Below are positions 8,303 to 17,620 of a DNA stretch of 35,535 nt, in pieces (within the stretch, counting starts at the first letter, position 1; each line of letters begins with the position of its first letter). The notes beneath the pieces were generated by a model. The model did not search any database, was not told where the DNA came from, and saw nothing but the letters and a program-made list of their open reading frames with translations. Origin of the DNA: Pseudomonadota bacterium (GTDB taxonomy: Bacteria > Pseudomonadota > Gammaproteobacteria > Tethybacterales > Persebacteraceae). The stretch covers positions 1-35,535 of the forward strand of contig JAHZKE010000012.1 in NCBI GenBank assembly GCA_022600535.1, read 5' to 3'. The position numbers were made by a program, and so were the translations under genes.

Positions 8303-10944
8303 GTTGCAGAATAGACGGCGGCAGGGCGGCGGCAAATCCCCGCTGCTGTGCAATTAATACAGGCATTGCCGAGTGTGCCATTGGCGGGTAAGGGCACGCC
8401 GCGGGCAATTTGTTTGAGCACCTGCCGCAAGCGTGCGGCAACGCGGCGCGGTGCTGCTTCACTACTAACAACTGAGGCATCTTTGTGCAGGGGGCGGCAG
8501 AGCATCATTTCATAAGTCGGCTCATGAGTCGGCACTGTTTCTTTCACTGTTTGCTGGACGAAAAAAGTATATAACGCCAGTTGGGGGAGTTCTGCTTTTG
8601 TTAACTCTTTTTTACTTGCCAGCGTGCCGCTTTTATAGTCAATCACCGCTCCCATGTTTGCTGCAGGGTTGCGGTCTAAACGATTTGGGGCTAAACGATC
8701 TAAACGATCTAAGCGCCCGTTTATTTCTACCCCGCGATTGTCTGGCAACGATAATGATAAAGCAACTGTGTACTCGGTTTCTTCTGTCTGCCAACCGTCA
8801 GCACGGCGATTATATTCCCAAGCCAAAAACCAATTACTATGCGCGAGCCAATAGGTACGTAGCAGCGCTAAGCCGGGGCGATTGCCGCGCAATTTGTCCA
8901 TAACAATATCTTGCCAGCAAAGTTGTAAGTCGGCAATCTCTTGCATATTGCTACTCGCTTGGCTAAATTGACTAAGCAAACTATGCAATAGTGTTCCTAT
9001 TAATGCCGGCGAGAGTTCATCCGTTTGCGGTAATTCCTGGTCTCTTAACTTAAGTAAGGTATTGACATAAAATAAATAAGGGCAAGTCATTAATGTATCT
9101 GCTGCTGAGAGCGGAAGCGTCGCCGGTAGAGACGGAGCAATCGCTTGTATCTTTTCCGGTGGCGATGGTATGTTGTCGGCAATGCGCGTATCGGCGGGGC
9201 AAGTGAGTGTCGTTAATTTTTCTTGTTGGCGGCAGGCAGTCGCAAACAAATACCAAAACGGGTTCGGCATGACGGGTTTGCCCGAGGTATCGCTAGTACA
9301 CCATACGGCAGCAATTTTGTGATGGGCAGCAAGCAAGTGACAGAACTGTTGCCGTTGTTGTTGCACCCGTGTTTCCCGCACCGGCAGTTGCAAAAGTTGC
9401 CGTTCATTTTCGCCAAGCCAACCGTGTTCCTCTGTTGTTGCCGGACCGGCATAACCGAGTAATAGCAGAGCGCTAAATTGTCGCTGCGTGCCAGGTTGGG
9501 TAAATTCAACACGGCTTTTTATACTGTGGTCGCTAATTGTTTCATTCGCTAACACCCCTTGCAACCAAAGTAAAAATTCATCAGCATTCATCGCGGTGGT
9601 GTTGTGTTGGGCGCATTGGTGCAAGCGTTGCTGTACGGCAATCGCAATCGTATCTTCCTGCCACGCGGCTAACATTTGTGCGGCATGGGTATAGAGCCAG
9701 TGCAACCATTGCGTTACCGTTGCTTTTTGTTGCGGTTGTTGCTGCCGCGCGGTGAGAATATCGTTCGTGAGTGTGATGAGTGCCGTATGGGTTGGCGGCA
9801 GCATTTTGAGTAATCCGGTAATACTATCGGGGACATTCAAAGTTTGATTTAAATACTGTCGCCATTGCTGTGCCGCCAGTGCAAATTCAGAAAACGAATG
9901 GTAAAACGGCGGTTGTAAAATATTGCTCAACGTGCGAATGTCAAATTCATCAAGGGTAATAGTGGCATACATTAATAAAGCCGCACCGGACGACAGCGAT
10001 TCGGCACGCCAACCGCTTTGATCGGTGATAAAAATATCCGCCGCTTCTGCCGCTGCCCGTAAGCGCCGCGCTAGTAAGCGGTCGTAGACGACAATACCGA
10101 TTTTGTCTGTTTCTGCGCTGTCGTGTAAAAAATGGCGCAAGGCATTGAGTGCCAAAGTTGCCGTGTCGGTGAGGGTGGCGGCGTTGCCTTCGTAGGCGCA
10201 ATAGTCGCTTACCTCCGTGGCAGTGCCAGTCAACGTGAATGATTGAATTAACTGCTGTTGTTGCGCGGTGTTTTCTAAATGCACCATTTCGGCATGGCAT
10301 TGCTGATAAAAAGCAAGCTGCGCCGGAGTCGTGTAGTCATTGGTGATTGCCAAAAAGGGCGGCAGTGTCGTGGCGAGCGTTTGCATGATCGGCTGTTGCC
10401 CAATGCGGATTTTATGCTCGTTGAGTAAATCCCATACGGCAGTGGCAACAGCGCCCTCGTGCGAACAAGAATGCTCCCCCCCTTGCAAACGGGTGAACGG
10501 ATTGTGTTGATGACTGTCGGGGAGGTGTTGGTCTATTTCTAAAAACAAGCGGGTTAATTTTTGCGCTAACTGTAGGCGGGCGGCATTGTTATTCGGGTAG
10601 CAATGCGGTTGCAGGAGTTCATAAATATGCCACAGCAGTTGTTGTTCATTGTCTTCGTGAATTTCTTCTAATAGCGGAATGGTCGCAATTAATGGCGCTG
10701 GTGGTGGCAAGACACTAGCGGCAGTCAACAAGCGGTTGATGGGGATAATCGGTGGTAATTTTTGTTGTCCGACAAATGCTTTTTTTAACTGCGTCGCAAT
10801 TATTGCGTCAGGCACAACGCAAAAAGTTGCCTCAGGCAACTGCTGCCAGCGGCTGAGTATCGCCGCGAAATCGGTACTGTTAGCGTTCAAGGTAGGAGAG
10901 TTTATCGGTCTTGTCTTTCCAATCGTCCGCATCGGCGGGGGCAT
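8299..10944 (-). CDS. addB: AddB-like PD-(D/E)XK nuclease with Fe-S staple
   Basis: The C-terminal third carries a RecB-type nuclease: H654, GRLDRLDRL from 743, VIDYKSG with D769 and K771, and Q788 in LPQLALY. Four cysteines, C621 (TCPYLFY) and C862-X2-C865-X5-C871, match the iron-sulfur staple that clamps the nuclease of AddB proteins. The N-terminal two thirds would be the degenerate helicase-like part; no Walker A motif is visible. In AddAB enzymes this subunit trims one strand at double-strand breaks before RecA loading. The partner helicase AddA is not in the window. The 5' end overlaps fdxA by 65 bases, and the start at 10944 lacks a clear ribosome site, so it is uncertain. A small LDR-coding duplication sits beside the active site. 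Confidence 0.8.
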   Translation of the reverse strand: MPPPMRTIGKTRPINSPTLNANSTDFAAILSRWQQLPEATFCVVPDAIIATQLKKAFVGQQKLPPIIPINRLLTAASVLPPPAPLIATIPLLEEIHEDNEQQLLWHIYELLQPHCYPNNNAARLQLAQKLTRLFLEIDQHLPDSHQHNPFTRLQGGEHSCSHEGAVATAVWDLLNEHKIRIGQQPIMQTLATTLPPFLAITNDYTTPAQLAFYQQCHAEMVHLENTAQQQQLIQSFTLTGTATEVSDYCAYEGNAATLTDTATLALNALRHFLHDSAETDKIGIVVYDRLLARRLRAAAEAADIFITDQSGWRAESLSSGAALLMYATITLDEFDIRTLSNILQPPFYHSFSEFALAAQQWRQYLNQTLNVPDSITGLLKMLPPTHTALITLTNDILTARQQQPQQKATVTQWLHWLYTHAAQMLAAWQEDTIAIAVQQRLHQCAQHNTTAMNADEFLLWLQGVLANETISDHSIKSRVEFTQPGTQRQFSALLLLGYAGPATTEEHGWLGENERQLLQLPVRETRVQQQRQQFCHLLAAHHKIAAVWCTSDTSGKPVMPNPFWYLFATACRQQEKLTTLTCPADTRIADNIPSPPEKIQAIAPSLPATLPLSAADTLMTCPYLFYVNTLLKLRDQELPQTDELSPALIGTLLHSLLSQFSQASSNMQEIADLQLCWQDIVMDKLRGNRPGLALLRTYWLAHSNWFLAWEYNRRADGWQTEETEYTVALSLSLPDNRGVEINGRLDRLDRLAPNRLDRNPAANMGAVIDYKSGTLASKKELTKAELPQLALYTFFVQQTVKETVPTHEPTYEMMLCRPLHKDASVVSSEAAPRRVAARLRQVLKQIARGVPLPANGTLGNACINCTAAGICRRPAAVYSAT
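8676..8715. repeat. Short tandem-like repeat CTAAACGAT inside the AddB-like gene
   Basis: Three exact copies of CTAAACGAT occur at 8676-8684, 8691-8699 and 8700-8708, plus a diverged partial copy from 8709. On the coding (minus) strand they encode repeated Leu-Asp-Arg units within nuclease motif residues 743-757. Confidence 0.75.
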
Positions 10945-11203
10945 CTTTTTTTTCTACCAACACCGGCCATTGCTCCGATAATTCACGATTGAGTTCAATG
11001 AGATTTTCTTGCCCAGCGGGGACATCATCTTCGGAAACAATCGCATCCACCGGACATTCCGGCACACACAACGAGCAATCAATACACTCTTCGGGATCAA
11101 TCACTAACATGTTGGGACCCTCGTGAAAACAATCCACCGGGCACACTTCAACACAATCGGTATATTTACAGCGAATGCAACTTTCTAAAACAATATAAGT
11201 CAT
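10880..11203 (-). CDS. fdxA: 7Fe ferredoxin FdxA
   Basis: This 107-residue ferredoxin carries one 3Fe-4S and one 4Fe-4S cluster. The N-terminal cysteines are C9, C12, C17 and C21, and the second cluster motif [11 protein letters not shown] has C40, C43, C46 and C50. The long C-terminal tail after residue 60 is typical of the FdxA/Azotobacter ferredoxin I family. A GAGGAG ribosome site lies six bases before the ATG, one of the clearest in the window. Its physiological electron partners cannot be told. The 3' end overlaps the downstream nuclease frame. The minus strand has an A8 run in the Lys-Lys-Asp region. Confidence 0.95.
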   Translation of the reverse strand: MTYIVLESCIRCKYTDCVEVCPVDCFHEGPNMLVIDPEECIDCSLCVPECPVDAIVSEDDVPAGQENLIELNRELSEQWPVLVEKKDAPADADDWKDKTDKLSYLER

Positions 11204-11209
11204 TCCTGA

Positions 11210-11238
11210 CTCCTCTAATGGGTAAAATATTTATTTTA
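11210..11238 (-). promoter_or_regulatory. fdxA promoter -10 and ribosome-binding site
   Basis: On the minus strand TGTGCTAAAAT places an extended -10 (TAAAAT at 11238-11233), and GAGGAG (11215-11210) lies six bases before the fdxA ATG. Unlike several other genes here, this one has a leader of about 22 bases and a proper Shine-Dalgarno sequence. Confidence 0.5.
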
Positions 11239-11290
11239 GCACATCGGGCACGCGGGGAATGGCGCTGGAATTTATCCTAAACAGGCAGGA

Positions 11291-11301
11291 TGCGATAAAA
11301 T
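11291..11301 (+). promoter_or_regulatory. Possible -10 box for tRNA-Val
   Basis: TAAAAT at 11296-11301, preceded by TG at 11291-11292, lies 11 bases before the tRNA. No good -35 is visible. It may also serve the downstream elm1-msbA genes. Confidence 0.35.
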
Positions 11302-11312
11302 ACGGGCGTCTG

Positions 11313-11387
11313 GGACGCTTAGCTCAGTGGTAGAGCGCTGCCTTCACACGGCAGAGGTCGCTGGTTCAATCCCAGCAGCGTCCACCA
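11313..11387 (+). tRNA. tRNA-Val (anticodon CAC)
   Basis: A full cloverleaf can be folded by eye. The acceptor GGACGCT pairs with AGCGTCC; the D arm is GCTC/GAGC; the anticodon stem CTGCC/GGCAG closes the loop TTCACAC with anticodon CAC at 11345-11347; the T arm is GCTGG/CCAGC with loop TTCAATC. The discriminator A and the CCA end are encoded. Confidence 0.95.
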
Positions 11388-11446
11388 ATTTATTTTATTC
11401 ATCGCACTTTTTAAATCCATGGCAAGATACAGCAGACAGTAACACC

Positions 11447-12442
11447 ATGTCAGCAACACCAGTTATATGGACACTCACAGACGGTAGGAGCGGTATGCAG
11501 GCACAGGCAGAAGGGTTAGCGCAATGCTTAGCCGCGATGAGCGGCGGTGCGGTTGTGGCGGGGGCGAGTTACAGCAGTCGCTTGGGTAAATTGCTTCCGC
11601 CAAAGCTTGCCGCAACTTTAGGATTGTATCGCCTTGATATTTCCTCTGCGCGTGCGCCCAATATTGTCATTGGTTGCGGTATGGCAGCACAAGCGGCAGT
11701 ATTGGCGGTGAAAAAAAAATATCGTGCATACACCGTCTATATTCAACGCCCCAGTGGCAGTGTGCCAGCATTTGATGCAATCGTCGCTCCGCAACATGAC
11801 TATTACAACAAAACGCCACCGCAAAATCTTATTTGCACATTAGGGGCGGTCGGTAAAATAAATCCTTCTCTATTGGCAACACGGCGCTCGCAAGCGCGGC
11901 AGCGTTTTGGCGATGCACAGTGCATGATTGCCGTTCTCATCGGTGGCGATAATCGTGCCTATCGTATGGAAACACATCTGTTAATTGAACAGTTGAAAAA
12001 AATTGTAGCATTGACAAATGCCAAATTACTTATTACACTTTCTCGCCGTAGTGCAAACACCATGATGACTGACTTGCAGCAACACTTTGGCGATGGGCAT
12101 TACCTTTGGGACGGCAACGGGGAAAATCCTTATATAGATATTTTAGCCGCCGCCGATGGTTATTGTATTACCGCGGATTCAGTCAATATGATTTCCGAAG
12201 CATCTGCCAGCGGGCGGGCAGTGTATCTGTTGCCCTTAGTTGTTAAAGCCGGCGCGCGCGCGCAACGAGCACAACATAAGTTTAACCATTTTCATCAGGC
12301 ATTACGCGCCCGCGGCAATATTCGCTTATGGGAAGGGGAGTGGGAATTTTTTAGCGCCCCCGCTTTAGAAGAAACCAAACACGCCGCACAGCAAGTATGG
12401 CAACGCTACTTACACACTCGTAATAATTGCGATGAAAAATGA
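11447..12442 (+). CDS. ELM1/GtrOC1-family putative glycosyltransferase (DUF1022)
   Basis: This 331-residue protein has the family features TLTDGRSGMQAQAEGLAQ at the N-terminus, VLIGGDNRAYRM in the middle, and ITADSVNMISEASASGRAVY near the C-terminus, a glycosyltransferase-B-like nucleotide-sugar region. The bacterial family is named after plant ELM1 and is thought to act in surface glycan synthesis, but no reaction is established. The open frame reaches back into the tRNA; the ATG at 11447 is chosen because homology begins there. It overlaps msbA by 11 bases, so the two are probably coupled and the product may modify lipooligosaccharide before or during export. An A9 run at 11711-11719 encodes three lysines. 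Confidence 0.8.
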   Translation: MSATPVIWTLTDGRSGMQAQAEGLAQCLAAMSGGAVVAGASYSSRLGKLLPPKLAATLGLYRLDISSARAPNIVIGCGMAAQAAVLAVKKKYRAYTVYIQRPSGSVPAFDAIVAPQHDYYNKTPPQNLICTLGAVGKINPSLLATRRSQARQRFGDAQCMIAVLIGGDNRAYRMETHLLIEQLKKIVALTNAKLLITLSRRSANTMMTDLQQHFGDGHYLWDGNGENPYIDILAAADGYCITADSVNMISEASASGRAVYLLPLVVKAGARAQRAQHKFNHFHQALRARGNIRLWEGEWEFFSAPALEETKHAAQQVWQRYLHTRNNCDEK

Positions 12443-14177
12443 TCGTTTTGTATTGACCGGACGTTACCTGCGTAGCGTACTGCATTATTGGCAGGCGTTT
12501 AGCGTGATGTTATTGTGCATGGTGTTGACGGGTTTATTGCAACCGCTGTTGCCGTGGATGTTAGCGCCCTTATTAGATTCCGCCACTGATAAGAAAGAAT
12601 TTTTATTTTCACCGCAGTGGTTGCCGTTGTTGATGTTAGCGGTGATTGTACTCTTAGGGGCATTCTCTTATGGGCGCTCTTATTTAGGCGGTTGGTTAGA
12701 TGCCACCTTGCAGCGCGATTATCGCGTTAAGATGAGCAAGCAGTTATTGCAACTCCCCGTAAGCCACCTACAGCGTGATTCTTCCGGTTTGTTGACCTCT
12801 CGCTTTATGTTATTTTTGCCGCAACTGACAGGGGCAACTATGCCCGTGTGCATGGCATTGGTACAAGAAACAATCAAAGCCATCGGTTATATTGCATTAA
12901 TGTTTTATTGGCAGTGGCAACTGACATTAATTGTATTGTTAGTCGCTCCGCTCGGGGCGGGGATTATTCGTATTTTAGGGCGGCGCATGAAAATCGTTGC
13001 CGGTAAAGCGCAACAAGCAACTGCCGCCGGACAAAGCTGTTTGAATGAAGTCATCCACGCAACACCGGTCGTTAAAATGGCGGGCGAATCCGCAGCAGTG
13101 CAACGCTTAAGAGGAGTGTTTTCTTCTCTGCGCGGTAGTATTATTCGCACGCATGTTATTTTATCTGCCGGACAACCATTGACTCATATTTTAATCGCCT
13201 TCCCATTTGCAGTAGTCATTAGTTATATGGTGCAAGAGTTAGCCGCCGGTAACATTAGCGCCGGTGAAGCTGCTTCTTTTTTGACCATTATGTTATTGTT
13301 GCCAACACCGATACGCATTATCACGCGGGCGATGAATACATGGGAACAAATGTTAGTTGCGGCACGTGAAGTTTATGGATTTTTAGATGCCACCCCGGAA
13401 GTAGACGAAGGCACAGTGACCTGTACACAGACACGCGGGCAAATTGATTTTCAACAGGTTACCTTTCAATACCCCAATAGCGAAGCCCCAGTATTGCAAG
13501 ATTTATCGCTTTCTATTCGTGCCGGTGAAACAGTGGCATTAGTCGGGCGTTCTGGTGCCGGCAAAACGACATTGTGCAATTTATTACCGCGTTTTTATTT
13601 GCCCGCGCAGGGGCAGGTGTTGTTAGATGGTCGTGAAATTAGTCAATATACTTTGGCTTCTTTGCGACAACAAATTGCCCTTGTCACGCAAAAACCCCTG
13701 CTCTTTGACGATACCGTGGCGATGAATGTGGCATTTCCAGATACTCCCTCCGGCACACAACAACAAGAACGCTTAATGCAGGCATTACAAAACGCCGCCG
13801 CCGATGATTTTGTTGCCGCATTACCGCAGGGAGTAGATACGCGCGTTGGCGAAAATGGCTCTTTATTGTCAGGCGGGCAGCAACAGCGATTAATGTTAGC
13901 GCGGGCATTTTATCGCGATGCACCGATTGTTATTTTAGACGAAGCGACATCGGCATTAGATAGCGACACAGAAAGCAAAATTAAAACCGCAATGCAACGC
14001 TTGCTTGTCGGACGCACTGCGATTATCATCGCGCACCGTTTCACCACCATTAATTTTGCCGACCGCATTGCAGTATTAGATCAAGGCAAATTACTGGCAA
14101 TTGGTACGGTAGAAGAACTACGACAAACCTGCCCATTATTTGCCGAACTCTACAACGCACAAAAATTAGTAGAATAA
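12432..14177 (+). CDS. msbA: Lipid A export ABC transporter MsbA-type (permease-ATPase fusion)
   Basis: This 581-residue half transporter is the length of MsbA (582). An N-terminal six-helix membrane domain (about residues 15-310) is followed by the ATPase domain: Walker A GRSGAGKTT near 371, signature LSGGQQQR near 479, Walker B IVILDEATSALD near 500, and switch His in IIAHR. MsbA flips lipid A-core across the inner membrane. The position next to an ELM1 putative glycosyltransferase, and near gmd and a fucosyltransferase, fits an envelope role. Other lipid-linked or drug exporters of the same subfamily cannot be excluded. Its ATG lies inside the end of the upstream gene. Confidence 0.87.
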   Translation: MKNDRFVLTGRYLRSVLHYWQAFSVMLLCMVLTGLLQPLLPWMLAPLLDSATDKKEFLFSPQWLPLLMLAVIVLLGAFSYGRSYLGGWLDATLQRDYRVKMSKQLLQLPVSHLQRDSSGLLTSRFMLFLPQLTGATMPVCMALVQETIKAIGYIALMFYWQWQLTLIVLLVAPLGAGIIRILGRRMKIVAGKAQQATAAGQSCLNEVIHATPVVKMAGESAAVQRLRGVFSSLRGSIIRTHVILSAGQPLTHILIAFPFAVVISYMVQELAAGNISAGEAASFLTIMLLLPTPIRIITRAMNTWEQMLVAAREVYGFLDATPEVDEGTVTCTQTRGQIDFQQVTFQYPNSEAPVLQDLSLSIRAGETVALVGRSGAGKTTLCNLLPRFYLPAQGQVLLDGREISQYTLASLRQQIALVTQKPLLFDDTVAMNVAFPDTPSGTQQQERLMQALQNAAADDFVAALPQGVDTRVGENGSLLSGGQQQRLMLARAFYRDAPIVILDEATSALDSDTESKIKTAMQRLLVGRTAIIIAHRFTTINFADRIAVLDQGKLLAIGTVEELRQTCPLFAELYNAQKLVE

Positions 14178-14263
14178 AAAGTGTGTTCTACGTGCAGGTA
14201 GCTATAGCGAAAATGCAAAACAAAATAAAACGTAAATTTAAACCACAAAGCTAGTGCGGACTA

Positions 14264-14324
14264 TTTAAATTCCCCTCCGCCGGAGAGGTGGCGTGTTGAG
14301 CGAAGCGAAACATGACGAGGTGGT
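14264..14324 (+). repeat. REP-like hairpin repeat, copy 2 (longest)
   Basis: The element begins TTAAATTCCCCTCC, with GGAG closing a short hairpin. GTGGCGTGTT then pairs with AACATGAC around a GC-GAA-GC core, and it ends in GAGGTGGT. The remaining part of the 213-bp gap 14178-14390 between two convergent genes shows nothing else recognisable. Confidence 0.6.
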
Positions 14325-14390
14325 CTTGATGGGGCAATCATCATCGGCAGTTAGAGGTTCGCACAAAAAAACTTGCCGCGCTCTTTCATC

Positions 14391-15449
14391 TTATTGTTTG
14401 TTACTCATTGTCTTATTTTTATACAACGATTTAAATTTTTGGTGGTAATACAATTTTTCTGAAAGATAGCGTATTGCTTTGATGGGAGACCTTGCAATCA
14501 ATGTTCTTCGGCTATAAATAATATCGGCGCGTGCACTGTTCTCTGTTTGCAACGAAGAGGGCTGTGTATTAATAAAACGGGCAACAACTGAAAAAAAATT
14601 ATGTTCTTCTAAAACACGTCGCCGAGCTTCTATAATGGCGGGTAATCTTTTTTGATAAGAGTCGTTGCTGATTGCTTCTTGAATAATATGTGCTGTTTTT
14701 TCTACATCATTAATATCAATTTCAATCAAACTATCTGCTGGAAAATATTCGGTCGCATTGGGGCAACCATAATAAAAAGGCAGACAATACGCCAAAAAAG
14801 AATCTGCTAATTTTTCCGTCCAATAATGCGGACATACATGGTTTTCTACTGCAAGATGATAACGATAAGAATCCATTGCTTCACTTTTGTCTTTAAGGGG
14901 ATGCACGCCGTGCCCAAACCAATCTAGTGCAGGTAATAATTGACTCAATTTTTTCGTAAATTGATAGCGTTGGTTATGTAAGGTGTGCGTTTGTTGTTTT
15001 GTTGAGCATATTGTAGAAAGCGTGGCTGTTTTTTCCAGTGGAGGTACTTTCTTTAACGCATCATACGAATAATCTGCTTCTAAATTCATGCCATAGTACC
15101 AAGACGAGGCAGGGTGCATGGGGATTTTTTGTTGATGCCGTAGCACCCAATCTTCATGGCAAGTTAGTACGAATGCAAATTGCTTAGTAAAATCGCTACC
15201 GTATATTTTAACTGCTGACGGTTCATACGTAATTAATATGGTATTTTCTTTTGGGCAAGCAAGTTTTTCTTCACTAAATTTAGAGGATTGGTGGGCTTTT
15301 ACGTCATCATAAACAACAAGCCAATCGTAATTAGAGGCAGTGCGGTCTAATGTAAAACGAACATTTCCCCAACATCCCGATTTTGGTAATTGGCGGAATA
15401 AATTTCCTTTTACCCCAATGATTTTAACCAAGGGCGAATACTCATCCAT
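14391..15449 (-). CDS. Family GT10 (alpha-1,3/1,4) fucosyltransferase
   Basis: This 352-residue protein belongs to glycosyltransferase family 10, which transfers fucose from GDP-fucose to GlcNAc or Glc of surface glycans. The diagnostic C-terminal block is [20 protein letters not shown] followed by [14 protein letters not shown], corresponding to the donor-binding FxxxFENS...TEK region of known enzymes. No signal peptide or membrane helix is seen. The frame extends into gmd, but the ATG at 15449 overlaps the gmd stop by eight bases and gives the normal family length. A T8 run on the coding strand (14591-14598) encodes Phe-Phe. It is probably expressed with gmd, which makes its donor precursor. 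Confidence 0.85.
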   Translation of the reverse strand: MDEYSPLVKIIGVKGNLFRQLPKSGCWGNVRFTLDRTASNYDWLVVYDDVKAHQSSKFSEEKLACPKENTILITYEPSAVKIYGSDFTKQFAFVLTCHEDWVLRHQQKIPMHPASSWYYGMNLEADYSYDALKKVPPLEKTATLSTICSTKQQTHTLHNQRYQFTKKLSQLLPALDWFGHGVHPLKDKSEAMDSYRYHLAVENHVCPHYWTEKLADSFLAYCLPFYYGCPNATEYFPADSLIEIDINDVEKTAHIIQEAISNDSYQKRLPAIIEARRRVLEEHNFFSVVARFINTQPSSLQTENSARADIIYSRRTLIARSPIKAIRYLSEKLYYHQKFKSLYKNKTMSNKQ

Positions 15450-16500
15450 TCTGTTTATTTTCTTTTTCCGCCGCAATATCTGCTTGCACCATTTCTGTAA
15501 CCAACGCATTAAACTGTACAGTCGCTTCCCAGCCCAGTATTGTTTTTGCTTTTGTTGCATCGCCTTGCAGAGAATCAACTTCGGTTGGGCGAAAATAACG
15601 CGGGTCTATTTTAATGCGTACCTTGCCGTTAGCATCATCAATTCCCACTTCATCAATGCCCGTCCCCTGCCAACAAATAGAGATTCCTATCTCGGCAAAA
15701 GCCGCATTCACAAAATCGCGCACCGAATAATTTTTTCCTGTCGCGAGTACAAAATCATCGGCGTGATCATGTTGCAAAATGCGCCACATTCCTTCAACAT
15801 AATCTTTTGCATGTCCCCAGTCGCGGCGTGCATCTAAATTACCAAGGTACAGTGTTTCTTGCAACCCAAGATGAATATGGGCAACGGCGCGGCTGATTTT
15901 ACGTGACACAAATGTCTCGCCACGCCGCGGGCTTTCGTGGTTAAATAAAATCCCATTTGCCGCAAACAAGCCATACGCTTGGCGGTAGTTAACGGTAATC
16001 CAATACGCATATAATTTTGCCGCCGCATAAGGGCTCGCGGGTAAAAACGGCGTGTGTTCATTTTGCGGCGGTGGCGCACTGCCATATAGTTCAGAAGTAG
16101 ACGCCTGATAAAAACGTGTTTTTTCTTCTAAGTGCAATATCCGCAACGCTTCCAACAAGCGCAGTGTTCCTAAGGCATCTGCATTGGCAGTATATTCAGG
16201 AGTTTCAAAACTAACTTGCACATGACTCTGTGCCGCAAGATTATAAATTTCATCGGGCTGTATTTGTTGCACCAAACGGATGAGATTAGTCGCATCAGTC
16301 ATATCCCCATAGTGCATAAAAAAGCGCGAGTCGTTATTTTCGTGCGGGTCTTGATACAAATGATCAACACGGGTCGTATTAAAACTGGAAGCGCGCCGTT
16401 TAATGCCATGCACAATATACCCTTTGGCAAGTAATAATTCTGCCAAGTAGGCACCGTCCTGTCCGGTGCAACCGGTAATTAATGCAATGCGATTAGTCAT
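15442..16500 (-). CDS. gmd: GDP-mannose 4,6-dehydratase
   Basis: Gmd converts GDP-mannose to GDP-4-keto-6-deoxymannose, the first step to GDP-fucose. It is an extended short-chain dehydrogenase. The NADP-binding motif [16 protein letters not shown] is at the N-terminus, then KRRASSFNT and RVDHLYQDP. The catalytic region is STSELYG with the YAAAK (Tyr-x3-Lys) pair. At 352 residues it has normal length. The ATG at 16500 is preferred over one nine codons upstream because homology starts there and a -10 box lies eight bases before it. The second enzyme, GDP-fucose synthase (Fcl/WcaG), is not in the window. Confidence 0.93.
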   Translation of the reverse strand: MTNRIALITGCTGQDGAYLAELLLAKGYIVHGIKRRASSFNTTRVDHLYQDPHENNDSRFFMHYGDMTDATNLIRLVQQIQPDEIYNLAAQSHVQVSFETPEYTANADALGTLRLLEALRILHLEEKTRFYQASTSELYGSAPPPQNEHTPFLPASPYAAAKLYAYWITVNYRQAYGLFAANGILFNHESPRRGETFVSRKISRAVAHIHLGLQETLYLGNLDARRDWGHAKDYVEGMWRILQHDHADDFVLATGKNYSVRDFVNAAFAEIGISICWQGTGIDEVGIDDANGKVRIKIDPRYFRPTEVDSLQGDATKAKTILGWEATVQFNALVTEMVQADIAAEKENKQNG

Positions 16501-16514
16501 AGTGATAGATTTTA
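16501..16514 (-). promoter_or_regulatory. -10 box adjacent to the gmd start
   Basis: On the minus strand TAAAAT (16514-16509) is followed after eight bases by the gmd ATG at 16500, with no Shine-Dalgarno sequence between. This predicts a leaderless or nearly leaderless mRNA for gmd and the fucosyltransferase. Confidence 0.45.
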
Positions 16515-16573
16515 ACAAGTTATACAATAAATAAAAATAACGCTTGTATTGAAGTGTGTAATCCTTCGCTGTT

Positions 16574-17539
16574 TTAGCCGACAGACGTTGCCCGTTTCAG
16601 TCGGTCATGAATCGCTGCCCACTCCTCAGTTGCGGGCGGGGTGGCGATAATCATTTGGTTAATTGCAGTGTTGTCTAAAGCACGTAAGTGGCGATACAAT
16701 TCGTGTGCATATTGTGTTGCGTTGTTCGCCGCTTGCTGCCACACAGCCATATTTGCAGCGCCGGTGGGTTGGTGCGGCGAAAGCACACCGCATATCGTTT
16801 GCGGGTGTGCGTGTAAATACGCCTCTATCGCTTGCGGTGGCATAAGCAACAATGGCGTGCGCGGGGCATAGTGCCGTGCCAATGTGCCGGGGGCACTAAT
16901 ATCGGTGGGGGCTGTTGTTAGTGTAATGCCGATTGCGCGAATTTGTGCAGCGCTAATATTCCCCGGGCGGACAATAAAAACATCCTCGCCCGTAAAACCG
17001 ACAATGGTCGATTCTATGCCGACCGAACAATCGCCGCCGTCTAAAATTAATAAATCACTTAAATCGGCAAATTCATCGGCAACATGGCGGGCACACGTGG
17101 GGCTGACAGCACCAAAGCGGTTTGCCGAGGGGGCAACAACACCGCCGCCAAAGGCGCGTAATAATTGTTGGGCGAGCGGGTGTGCCGGCAGGCGCAGGGC
17201 AATTAAATCACCACCGGCTAAGTGTTGGAGGTGCGCTTGACGCGGTAACAACAAGGTCAATGGTCCCGGCATAAAGTGTTGCGCCAACTGTTTGGCAGCA
17301 GGGGGGATGTCCCGCGCCCATTCGCCAGCAGCATTAAAATCCGCCAAATGCACAATTACCGGGTGTGCACTCGGGCGTTGTTTGAGGCGATACAATGCGC
17401 TCACAGCAGCGGCGTTGGCGGCATCGGCGCCTAATCCGTAGACCGTTTCGGTTGCAAAAGCAACTAAGCCGCCGGCGCGTAAGCACTCGGCAGCAGCGTT
17501 GACATCGGTGCTAATAATGGGAGCAGGCGGGATGGTCAT
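16574..17539 (-). CDS. tsaC: L-threonylcarbamoyladenylate synthase, Sua5 type
   Basis: The enzyme makes threonylcarbamoyl-AMP for the t6A37 tRNA modification. The YrdC domain shows [26 protein letters not shown] (the KxR-type substrate site), [23 protein letters not shown] and [12 protein letters not shown] further C-terminal Sua5 domain of about 120 residues begins after [11 protein letters not shown], so this is the long Sua5/TsaC2 form rather than the short E. coli TsaC. The ATG at 17539 is chosen, giving 321 residues; the frame continues upstream without homology. It is divergent from pyrC with 81 bp between them, and 73 bp separates it from gmd. Confidence 0.92.
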   Translation of the reverse strand: MTIPPAPIISTDVNAAAECLRAGGLVAFATETVYGLGADAANAAAVSALYRLKQRPSAHPVIVHLADFNAAGEWARDIPPAAKQLAQHFMPGPLTLLLPRQAHLQHLAGGDLIALRLPAHPLAQQLLRAFGGGVVAPSANRFGAVSPTCARHVADEFADLSDLLILDGGDCSVGIESTIVGFTGEDVFIVRPGNISAAQIRAIGITLTTAPTDISAPGTLARHYAPRTPLLLMPPQAIEAYLHAHPQTICGVLSPHQPTGAANMAVWQQAANNATQYAHELYRHLRALDNTAINQMIIATPPATEEWAAIHDRLKRATSVG

Positions 17540-17571
17540 ACCGTGCGGATTGATTTGAGAATAAATAGCGG

Positions 17572-17577
17572 TAAAAT
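17572..17577 (+). promoter_or_regulatory. -10 box upstream of pyrC
   Basis: CGGTAAAAT, with TAAAAT at 17572-17577, would give a leader of about 37 bases to the pyrC ATG at 17621. The same CGGTAAAAT string precedes rsmA and leuD. Confidence 0.4.
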
Positions 17578-17620
17578 AAACATTGTAGCGGTCACACAGC
17601 CGGGATTGCAAATTTTGATT

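Noticed and set aside
11419-11442. Seven-codon mini-ORF between tRNA-Val and the ELM1-family gene
   Set aside because: It has no promoter or ribosome site and its length is expected by chance; kept only as a note.
11327-11446. N-terminal extension of the ELM1-family frame back into tRNA-Val
   Set aside because: The extension is translated tRNA sequence; family homology starts at the ATG at 11447.
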